A DNA stretch of 5,277 nt from Kiritimatiellales bacterium (GTDB lineage: Bacteria; Verrucomicrobiota; Kiritimatiellia; Kiritimatiellales; Pontiellaceae): contig DAOUQA010000152.1 of the NCBI GenBank assembly GCA_030625905.1, forward strand, positions 1-5,277. Direction: 5' to 3'. Position 1 is the first letter of the stretch; each line of letters starts with the position of its first letter. Below the pieces are notes generated by a model. That model had not been told where the DNA came from. It searched no databases and was given only the letters and a program-made list of their open reading frames with translations. Shown here one piece after another: positions 1-5,277 of the stretch. Position numbers and translations under genes: made by a program.

Positions 1-141
1 GGATTATTTGTAAGCAAACTTTGCTCCGACAAGGGAACGCAGTTTCATTCGAACGAGGGTCATGGTGTGAAAGTGCAAGCCCCTCGGAAAAACGCAAACT
101 GGTTCCTTATGCTTTTGAGTGTTCATAGCCATTGCTGTTGA
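1..141. other. Left-edge region without a supported gene
   Basis: The + frame beginning at base 1 is open for 46 codons and stops at TGA 139-141, directly before and in frame with the large downstream gene. Its composition is more AT-rich than the genes that follow, and I do not recognise the peptide. A minus-strand frame (about 4-270) is also open, but it overlaps the large gene and resembles nothing I know. A perfect 13-base palindrome (AGCAAA-C-TTTGCT) lies at 13-25. The stretch is probably intergenic or the tail of an upstream gene. Confidence 0.4.
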
Positions 142-166
142 TTGGCGCATGGGTTTCTGATGTATA
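138..166 (+). promoter_or_regulatory. Possible sigma70-type promoter
   Basis: A TTGATT hexamer (138-143) is followed after exactly 17 bases by TGTATA (161-166), which is preceded by TG at 158-159 as in extended -10 elements. The surroundings are AT-rich compared with the genes. If real, transcription would begin near 173, and the large gene would have to start at ATG 193 or ATG 253 instead of at TTG 142 or ATG 160. This is a motif match by eye only; no terminator or other evidence supports it. Confidence 0.25.
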
Positions 167-2415
167 TATGGATGGCTCTCCGTGCCGTAGGTATGGGAAT
201 CCCGCAGGTTATTTCGCTTGAAGATTCCTGTCCAAGCAAACAGTATTTCCCGATGAATTCCATTTTCCATTCATACCCGGCACACCCTTGGATCTCCGAA
301 TGGATCTTCGAGCCGCGCGGTTGCGGAACAACATTCCGCGAAAAGAATGCGGGTTGTTTTTTCCACACCATGGAAACCGTTGGCCGTATCCGCCCCAATC
401 TTGAATCGTCCGGATGGTCGCTCCAAATCCCCATCCCGCAAAACAGCCGGATTAATCTGTTGTTCAACGGCTTTTGCGGATATTTCGACCAGAAGAAAAG
501 CACCATTTCAGCTGAGGTCATCGTTCCGGAGCCCGGCGTGCTCTGGGGTCGGTTTTCCAATATTCCCGCCCCCGTGCTCCTCTCCGATATTCCCCCTGTC
601 GAAACCGACGAGGGGTTCATCTGGCTGGAAAGCGATGCAACCCCAGCCCTGCTCGCCGTCCGCAATGAAACCTTTTGCCTCGTCACCAAGGCGCGCATTC
701 CCGCCGATGGCGTCCATCTGGCGGAAAGCTATCTGGAGAGGGATCTCGAAGCCGGCCTGTCCGCCGAATTCGAGTGCCGCGCCGGAGCTGCAAAGCTCTT
801 TGAACAGATGAACCAGCACAACTCGCTCGCCATCATCTGCACCGAATGCATGATGCGGGCATTGCGCCCCCCCGAAGGAACCATTCCCGGATCATGGAGC
901 CAGTCGCCCACCACAGACACACCCCATTTCAACACGAACGAACTCTTTGCGCTCGCACTCGCATGGCGACATATCGACATCGATACCGCGGAGGATCTCG
1001 TGCGCACTGTTCTCAAGGTGCAGACCAGTTCCGGCGCCATTCCCGTCACCTATTCGCCACGGGAAACCTTTTCCGTGCTGGAAGCCCCCAAGCCCCTCAT
1101 CGCTAAGACCGCCGAAAAAGTCTGGCAGATCCGCAAGAACCCGCAGTTTCTCGACGATATCATCCAGCCCTTGCGTCGACATTTGCAATGGTTGCTGCGC
1201 CACTTCGACCCCAAGCACCGGGGGCTGCACTGCTGGCAGAACCGCAACGAGCCGCTTACACCGGAAATCTACGAGAGCGATCTCGCCACTGTCGATCTTG
1301 CCGTTCTGCTGCTGACCGAGATCGAAGCGTTGAACCGGCTCAGACAGGCCTCGTCGGCCTACGCGGACACCCCCCCCTGTTTCGCGGAAGAGCGCGACAG
1401 CCTGGAGCACAGCCTGCAAAACCAATTCTGGAACGAAGGGGCGGCCCAATTCAGCAATGCCATTGCCCGGGGGAAAATGGTGAGCCTGAAAGGGTTCCCG
1501 GCATTCGTTCCGCTACTCTGGGAAAAACTATCTTTCCGTCAACAAGGCCCTGTGCTCGATCGGATCAGGGAATCCGGAAACCTGCCCGGCGGGGTAAGCC
1601 TGCTTTCATGGCAAAAGTCCGCGCTCGACAACAAGTCGTTTCCCTTGCTCCAGCAATTGCTCGTGCTCGAAATACTCGAGGTAGCCGATCCACACGGCAC
1701 ATTGATCAACGGCTTCGCCCGGCTCTCCCTGCAAGGCTTCGTCGAATGGCACGCCCTCTCGGTCGAGGAACACGGCATCTTGCAGATCGACCCCGTCACG
1801 GCAGCCTACATCATCATCCTGCAGGAAACCTACAACCAGCGAAACCAAGGCAGCGGCACCCTTTCCTCCTTGATTTTTAAGGGCTTCCGGAAAACCCGGA
1901 CCGACTGGTTCGATATGGCCGTCGTGATTGCCACGATCCTGGCGATCGCCAGCGTCCGTACCGTGTACAAGCAACTGCGGCGCCCATCGCCGTTCATTAC
2001 CCTCGAAGCGCAAATGAACAATGCCTACGCCAGCAAGAACGCCGAAGGAACCATCCAGGCCGGGCTGGCGATCATCGAGCACTATCCCGAGCAATCAGCG
2101 CTGGCCAAACTAATGACGGGAAACATATTGCTTATTCAGCATCGCTACGAAGAGGCCTCGGTACAACTCGCCGATGTCCGCAAGGAATATCCCGATAGTC
2201 CGGGACCCATGATTGCACTTGGCCTGGCCTACCACCTGCAGGGGCGCTTTCCGGAGGCCGAGGCAAACTATGCTGAATTCACCTATCTGTTTGGCGAAAT
2301 ATTCCCCGACCTCGCGGCCACGGTACAGAAATATACCTACCTCATGCAGGAAGGGTTCCGCTCTCCGCCAAAATGGACGGATATTTATCGATATCAACTG
2401 ATGCATGAGCTATAG
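142..2415 (+). CDS. Six-hairpin glycosidase-like protein (GH63/MGH1-like) with C-terminal TPR repeats
   Basis: The coordinates give the maximal frame (757 codons, TTG start, TAG stop). The true start is unresolved: ATGs at 160, 172, 193 and 253 are alternatives, none has a clear Shine-Dalgarno sequence, and the first ~35 codons are low in GC at third positions. Residues ~40-200 look like a beta-rich N-terminal domain. Residues ~265-560 follow the (alpha/alpha)6 pattern of GH63/MGH1-like enzymes: TNELFALALAW, then QTSSGAIPV, GLHCWQNRNEPLTPE (361-375), FWNEG (429-433), GFPAFVPLLW (451-460) and GFVEW (532-536). The usual catalytic D-N-S-P acid motif reads R-N-E-P here and the W-R-G-P motif is not visible, so activity and substrate are uncertain. 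A short hydrophobic stretch (~590-605) may anchor the protein in the membrane. It is followed by about three TPR-like units (~625-730) suited to protein binding. No N-terminal signal peptide is evident. The lipoprotein gene lies 38 bases downstream. The fold assignment is fairly secure; the function is inference. Confidence 0.75.
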   Translation: MAHGFLMYIWMALRAVGMGIPQVISLEDSCPSKQYFPMNSIFHSYPAHPWISEWIFEPRGCGTTFREKNAGCFFHTMETVGRIRPNLESSGWSLQIPIPQNSRINLLFNGFCGYFDQKKSTISAEVIVPEPGVLWGRFSNIPAPVLLSDIPPVETDEGFIWLESDATPALLAVRNETFCLVTKARIPADGVHLAESYLERDLEAGLSAEFECRAGAAKLFEQMNQHNSLAIICTECMMRALRPPEGTIPGSWSQSPTTDTPHFNTNELFALALAWRHIDIDTAEDLVRTVLKVQTSSGAIPVTYSPRETFSVLEAPKPLIAKTAEKVWQIRKNPQFLDDIIQPLRRHLQWLLRHFDPKHRGLHCWQNRNEPLTPEIYESDLATVDLAVLLLTEIEALNRLRQASSAYADTPPCFAEERDSLEHSLQNQFWNEGAAQFSNAIARGKMVSLKGFPAFVPLLWEKLSFRQQGPVLDRIRESGNLPGGVSLLSWQKSALDNKSFPLLQQLLVLEILEVADPHGTLINGFARLSLQGFVEWHALSVEEHGILQIDPVTAAYIIILQETYNQRNQGSGTLSSLIFKGFRKTRTDWFDMAVVIATILAIASVRTVYKQLRRPSPFITLEAQMNNAYASKNAEGTIQAGLAIIEHYPEQSALAKLMTGNILLIQHRYEEASVQLADVRKEYPDSPGPMIALGLAYHLQGRFPEAEANYAEFTYLFGEIFPDLAATVQKYTYLMQEGFRSPPKWTDIYRYQLMHEL

Positions 2416-2441
2416 TCCCAGCCGTTTTTGAATGTAATCTT

Positions 2442-2447
2442 GAAAGG
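2442..2447 (+). promoter_or_regulatory. Ribosome binding site of the lipoprotein gene
   Basis: GAAAGG lies 6 bases before ATG 2454 and fixes that start, which also places the signal peptide correctly. Confidence 0.6.
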
Positions 2448-2453
2448 TTCGAA

Positions 2454-2831
2454 ATGAAAAAATCACTTTTGCTCGCGCTTGCCGTGTCATCCATTTTCAT
2501 CGGAGGATGTGGCGACAAGGCCGAGAAAGACGCAAACCCCACCTTCATGTTTTTGTGCTTCCGCAAGGAAATCGTATCGGATGAGTACCCTGTGCCGGAG
2601 ATGGCAACCCCGGCGGCGGCGGCCTATCTCCAGAACGGGCTGAAAAACCTACCCGGCTATGTGGACAGCTCCTACAACCTCGCCGACCGCACCCTGACCG
2701 TCCGCTACAAAAGCAGCACCATACGCAAAATGAATATCGAAGAGGCCATCGCCCTCGGCGGATTTACCGTCAATGATCGCCCCGCCAACCCCAAGGCCAA
2801 GCTCCCGGAAGGGATTAAGAATATCGAATAA
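2454..2831 (+). CDS. Small lipoprotein with a heavy-metal-associated (HMA)-like fold lacking CxxC
   Basis: This is a 125-residue protein with a lysine-led hydrophobic signal peptide ending in a lipobox (I-G-G-C, Cys19), so it is predicted to be lipid-anchored after signal peptidase II cleavage. Residues ~50-108 follow the HMA/ferredoxin-like order of helix, strand, strand, helix, strand: LKNLPGYVDSSYNL resembles the 'l..l.GV..v.v' segment of HMA domains, TLTVRY the next strand, IEEAIALGGFTV the last helix and strand. The metal-binding CxxC of true HMA domains is absent; the only other cysteine is Cys35, outside the expected place. It may therefore be a metal-independent relative or a coincidental fold resemblance. 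The start is supported by GAAAGG six bases upstream. It follows the glycosidase-like gene by 38 bases with no terminator seen, so the two are probably co-transcribed. The lipoprotein call is strong, the HMA-like call moderate, and the role unknown. Confidence 0.8.
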   Translation: MKKSLLLALAVSSIFIGGCGDKAEKDANPTFMFLCFRKEIVSDEYPVPEMATPAAAAYLQNGLKNLPGYVDSSYNLADRTLTVRYKSSTIRKMNIEEAIALGGFTVNDRPANPKAKLPEGIKNIE

Positions 2832-2904
2832 TGAACATGGAACCGCAGAACGCTGAAGGCTATTCCTTCGAAATTCGATATTCCATGTTCAGTATTTTGC
2901 GGTT
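2832..2904. repeat. Intergenic inverted repeat between the lipoprotein and aminopeptidase genes
   Basis: Perfect 11-base arms TGAACATGGAA (2832-2842) and TTCCATGTTCA (2881-2891) enclose a 38-base loop. The loop contains a small hairpin, GAAGG (2855-2859) with CCTTC (2865-2869). A second complementary pair, AACCGCA (2841-2847) and TGCGGTT (2898-2904), lies partly outside the first. There is no T-run after the outer arm, so this is not a classic terminator. It ends just before the Shine-Dalgarno sequence of the next gene (AAGGAG, 2909-2914). It looks like a dispersed extragenic palindrome. Confidence 0.6.
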
Positions 2905-2919
2905 CAAAAAGGAGTCTCC

Positions 2920-4392
2920 ATGAAAATATCCGTCTCCCCCGCCCCTCTCGCCGAACAAAGGAAAGACGCACTCGTCGTCTTTTTCCAAGGGCAGGAAGTC
3001 CTGCTTCCGGCAGGCAACACCGCGCTGAAGAAGCGGGCGGCTGAATATGCAAAGAGTTCCGCCTTCAAGGGCGAGGCCGGACAGGTCGGCATTTTTCCGC
3101 TCCTGGACAAAGCCGCAGCGAAACAGCTCATTCTTGCGGGTATCGGCGAAGCCAAGGGTTTCCATAACGCCCTGCTCGAACAAGCTGCGGCCGCCGCCAT
3201 CCGCGCCGGCCGCGCCGCCGGGCTTGCATCCTTCGCCATGGCATCCGCCATTAAGCTCAAGGGTGTATCCCAGTCCGACTATTTGCTCCTCACCGGGCGT
3301 GGTGCAGGCTGGGGAACCTATGAATTCTCCACCTTCAAGTCCGGCGGAAAGAAGAAGGCCGCCCCCTCCCTCGTATTCGCCGGGAGCGTAAAAGACCGCA
3401 CCGCCATCAAGGCCGCCGAAGCACAGGGCGCATCCCTGCTCTCCACCGCCGATCTCGCCAACCTGCCCGGCAATGAAGCCCCGCCCTCCAAGATCGCCAA
3501 TTGGGCCAAGGCCATGGCTAGAAAGAACGGTTTGACCTGCCAGGTGCTCGGCAAGGCCGAACTCGAAAAGAAAGGCTGCGGTGCCATCCTCTCCGTCGCC
3601 CAAGGCAGCGCGCAGGATGCAAAAATGATCATCCTCAAGCATGCCGGTACCGACAAAAAGGCCAAACCGATCGTACTCGTCGGCAAGACCGTCACCTTCG
3701 ATTCCGGCGGCATTTCGCTCAAGCCCGGAAAAGGCATGGGCTGGATGCGCTACGACAAATGCGGCGGCATGGCCGTGCTTGCCGCCATGCAGATGATTGC
3801 GCGCATGAACGTGAAGGTTCCCGTAGTCGGAATCCTCGGTGCCGCCGAAAATATGCCCGGCGCAAACGCCACCCGCCCCGGTGATATTGTCAGGGCCTTC
3901 AACGGCAAGTCCATCGAAGTGCTCAATACCGACGCCGAAGGCCGCCTTGTGCTGGCCGATGCCCTCGGCCTCGCCGCCGGAATGAAGCCCGCCGCCATTG
4001 TCGACCTCGCCACGCTCACCGGGGCGTGCATCGTTGCGCTCGGCCACTCCGCCGCCGCCGTACTCGGCAACGACCAGAAACTGGTCGACAAGCTGATCGA
4101 TTCCGGTGCAACCGCTGGCGAGTGACTCTGGCAGCTGCCGCTCTACAAAGACTATTCCGACGACATGAAATCCGACTTTGCCGACCTCTCCAACCTCGGC
4201 AAATCCGGCGGAGCCGGTACGGCGACCGCCGCCGCATTCCTTCAGGAATTTGTTCCCGAAGGCATTCCATGGGCGCACCTCGACATTGCCGGCACCGCCT
4301 GGCTCGAAGCACCCAAGCCCCACCAGGCACCCGGTGCCACCCTCTTCGGCGCTCGCCTGCTCGCCCAGTGGATTGCTTCATATAAAAACTAA
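2920..4392 (+). pseudogene. Leucyl aminopeptidase (M17 family) interrupted by an in-frame TGA
   Basis: The frame encodes a cytosolic M17 metallo-aminopeptidase, which removes N-terminal residues from peptides using two metal ions. It spans 490 residue positions, normal for the family, and starts at ATG 2920 behind AAAAAGGAG (2906-2914). The poorly conserved N-terminal domain is ~1-165 and the catalytic domain follows. Every key residue expected from E. coli PepA is visible: metal ligands Lys256, Asp261, Asp279, Asp338 and Glu340 (in VGKTVTFDSGG, RYDKCGG and NTDAEGR), and catalytic Lys268 and Arg342. Codon 402 is TGA (4123-4125), at the place of the Arg in E. coli 'SGDRAWRLPL'. The frame then continues undamaged for 88 codons with good family motifs (LWQLPLY, KSDFADL, WAHLDIAGTAW) to TAA 4390-4392. 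Ordinary termination would yield a 401-residue product lacking the end of the catalytic domain, probably inactive. A recent nonsense mutation, a sequencing error or stop readthrough are all possible. The family identity is very secure. Confidence 0.93.
4123..4125 (+). other. In-frame TGA within the aminopeptidase
   Basis: The context is GAG TGA CTC TGG. A single C-to-T change from CGA (Arg), at a CpG, would create it. No bacterial SECIS-like hairpin with a GU-containing apical loop is obvious just downstream; the only nearby structure is the short palindrome GGCAGCTGCC. The four genes with visible ends finish with TAG, TAA, TAA and TAA, and Trp is encoded by TGG throughout. Confidence 0.9.
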
Positions 4393-4398
4393 CTTTTC

Positions 4399-4502
4399 AC
4401 CACGAAATACACTACCTAGTGCAGTGAGCCGCAACCAAATTAGAACCGCGAACGAACGCGAATCTCTTTATTCGTTGCAGGAATTTTCGTGTATTTCGTG
4501 GT
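4399..4502. repeat. Intergenic inverted repeat between the aminopeptidase and DUF456 genes
   Basis: Perfect 14-base arms ACCACGAAATACAC (4399-4412) and GTGTATTTCGTGGT (4489-4502) enclose 76 bases. Inside are further complementary pairs: CACTA/TAGTG (4410-4414, 4417-4421), GCAAC/GTTGC (4431-4435, 4474-4478) and AACGAA/TTCGTT (4451-4456, 4471-4476). The interior carries GAACCGC (4443-4449) and GAACGC (4454-4459), two words also present in the previous spacer (2840-2846, 2848-2853). From memory, 'accacgaa...cacgaa' and 'gaaccgcgaacg' words recur between genes in several PVC genomes. There is no T-run, so it is not an obvious terminator. Confidence 0.65.
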
Positions 4503-4523
4503 TCCAATCTTTAAGGAGTTAGC

Positions 4524-5060
4524 ATGGAAGTTGATTGGCAATCGGTCGGCTTGTTCGGAATCTATTCGCTGGCGGGATTGCTCTGCCTCGTTGGGTTCGT
4601 CCTTTCCTGCCTTTCGCTTTCGGGCACCTGGCTGGTGCTGGCCGCAACCGGACTCGTTGCATGGGCGCGCTGGCCGGAATTCCCCGGCATTGGAACCCTC
4701 GTTGTATTCCTGCTCCTTTGCATTGGGGTTGAAATTATAGAGGCCCTTGCCGCAGCATGGGGCGTGCAGAAACGCGGCGGTTCAAAGGCGACCGGATGGG
4801 CCGCGCTCGGCGGTGGCTTCCTCGGCATGATCCTCGGCGGCTTCCTTCCTATTCCCGTGCTCGGAAATCTGCTCGGCATGCTCGCCGTCAGCTTTGGCTG
4901 CGCCTTCCTCGTCGAACACGCCAAGATGAAAAAGTCCGACCACGCCGCCCATGTTGCGACCGGTGCAGTGCTCGCCCGTCTCGGAGTCGTTTTCCTCAAG
5001 GTCGGCATCACCCTCGCCATGACCTTCGCTCTAGTAATAGGGTGTTTTTTGATGGGATAA
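4524..5060 (+). CDS. DUF456 family inner-membrane protein
   Basis: This 178-residue, strongly hydrophobic protein matches DUF456 (PF04306) in length and pattern. Predicted membrane segments lie at about 8-30, 33-48, 56-78, 91-129 (long and glycine-rich, possibly two passes around the PIP at 109-111) and 152-177. The family hallmark is a membrane segment with acidic residues (Glu70, Glu73) followed by a basic/glycine stretch, VQKRGGSKATGW (81-92), and a glycine-zipper-like GGGFLGMILGG (96-106). No catalytic residues are known for this family and its function is undetermined. The start is well supported by AAGGAG (4513-4518), five bases before the ATG. It is separated from the aminopeptidase by a repeat-bearing spacer and from the next gene by only 22 bases, so it may share a transcript with the downstream glycosyltransferase-like gene. 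Confidence 0.88.
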   Translation: MEVDWQSVGLFGIYSLAGLLCLVGFVLSCLSLSGTWLVLAATGLVAWARWPEFPGIGTLVVFLLLCIGVEIIEALAAAWGVQKRGGSKATGWAALGGGFLGMILGGFLPIPVLGNLLGMLAVSFGCAFLVEHAKMKKSDHAAHVATGAVLARLGVVFLKVGITLAMTFALVIGCFLMG

Positions 5061-5070
5061 AAGGATGGAC

Positions 5071-5074
5071 AGGA
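5071..5074 (+). promoter_or_regulatory. Ribosome binding site deciding the last start
   Basis: AGGA lies 8 bases before ATG 5083. The alternative in-frame ATG at 5065 has its AAAGG directly abutting it, too close to serve, so 5083 is preferred. Confidence 0.5.
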
Positions 5075-5082
5075 TTTCCAAT

Positions 5083-5110
5083 ATGCAATACGCAGTACGC
5101 AACACGCAAT
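5083..5110 (+). repeat. Four tandem 7-base units
   Basis: Four adjacent 7-mers read ATGCAAT, ACGCAGT, ACGCAAC, ACGCAAT, each differing from ACGCAAT by at most one base. The array includes the start codon of the next gene and encodes its first residues. It is preceded by AAGGATGGACAGGAT (5061-5075), itself a near-duplication (aGGATg / aGGATt). Confidence 0.7.
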
Positions 5111-5277
5111 CAAAGATTGCTTACTACATCACGGCCCACGGCTATGGCCACGGAACCCGCTCGTGCGATGTTCTCAACGCCCTGCATGCCGCCGCGCCGG
5201 AAATTCAAATCGTTGTAAAAACCGATCTGCCTTTGGCGTTCATGCAGAGCCGCCTGCCCTCTGCCATCAAAATCGTT
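5083..5277 (+). CDS. GT-B glycosyltransferase-like protein, N-terminal fragment
   Basis: The gene runs off the right edge; 65 codons are visible. After a 10-residue leader, the sequence KIAYYITAHGYGHGTRS (residues 11-27) gives the first beta strand and the glycine-rich loop with H-G-x-G-H-x-x-R. This is typical of the N-terminal half of GT-B enzymes such as GT28-like transferases and the glycosyltransferase-like domain of L-arabinokinases. A helix (CDVLNALHAAAPE) and second strand (IQIVVKT) follow, as expected of a Rossmann-like fold. Donor and acceptor cannot be told because the nucleotide-sugar-binding C-terminal half is outside the window. Relatives normally begin only a few residues before the first strand, so the leader, encoded by the tandem 7-mer array, looks like an added extension. 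The gene lies 22 bases after DUF456 on the same strand. Confidence 0.65.
   Translation, partial: MQYAVRNTQSKIAYYITAHGYGHGTRSCDVLNALHAAAPEIQIVVKTDLPLAFMQSRLPSAIKIV

Noticed and set aside
4..270. Minus-strand frame of 88 codons at the left edge
   Set aside because: No recognisable domain or convincing ribosome binding site, and half of it overlaps the large + strand gene.
1188..1880. Alternative + strand frame of 230 codons inside the large gene
   Set aside because: Arginine/alanine-rich out-of-frame translation typical of a shadow; the main frame carries the family motifs.
4123..4170. Selenocysteine insertion at the aminopeptidase TGA
   Set aside because: No SECIS-like hairpin with a GU apical loop is visible at the expected distance, and M17 enzymes use no selenocysteine or cysteine at this place.
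2860..4323. Long minus-strand open frame (487 codons) opposite the aminopeptidase
   Set aside because: It is a shadow caused by the GC-rich third positions of a clear M17 gene; its glycine-rich translation matches no family, and the sense strand has every catalytic motif.
142..5060. Genome-wide TGA reassignment (as Trp or Gly)
   Set aside because: Trp is encoded by TGG everywhere, only one in-frame TGA occurs in the confident genes, and the GC content and gene style do not suggest a recoded lineage. Four observed stops are too few to treat absence of TGA as evidence.
5083..5110. CRISPR array
   Set aside because: The units are 7 bases long and directly abutting, with no spacers.

Overview
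This is a GC-moderate bacterial window with all genes on the + strand. Five coding units sit close together: a glycosidase-like/TPR fusion protein, a small lipoprotein, a leucyl aminopeptidase (M17, pepA-like) carrying an in-frame TGA, a DUF456 membrane protein, and the first 65 codons of a GT-B glycosyltransferase-like gene that runs off the right edge. There are no rRNA or tRNA genes, no CRISPR array and no recognisable insertion sequence. The best guess for the host is a PVC-group bacterium, perhaps Kiritimatiellota or a related lineage. That rests on the glycosidase-like TPR protein and on the style of the intergenic repeats ('accacgaaatacac', 'gaaccgcgaacg', tandem 'acgcaat'). It is inference, with no marker gene to confirm it.

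Layout. Bases 1-141 hold no supported gene; a possible sigma70-type promoter lies at 138-166. The large gene (maximal frame 142-2415) has a carbohydrate-active N-terminal part resembling six-hairpin glycosidases (GH63/MGH1-like), a short hydrophobic stretch, and C-terminal TPR repeats. A lipoprotein gene (2454-2831) follows 38 bases later and looks co-transcribed. Next comes an 88-base gap holding an inverted repeat, then the aminopeptidase frame (2920-4392). This frame is interrupted at codon 402 by TGA but is otherwise intact to a TAA. A second gap (4393-4523) carries a different inverted repeat. DUF456 (4524-5060) follows, then a third gap with a tandem 7-mer that forms the start of the final glycosyltransferase-like gene (5083 to the edge).

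No shared pathway is evident. The first two genes plausibly form one transcript. The aminopeptidase, DUF456 and glycosyltransferase genes each have their own Shine-Dalgarno sequence and are separated by repeat-bearing spacers. The most noteworthy observations are the isolated TGA in an otherwise well-preserved aminopeptidase and the fact that all three downstream spacers hold a different palindromic or tandem repeat, one of which supplies a start codon and the first residues of a protein. I do not see a new defence or mobile system here.
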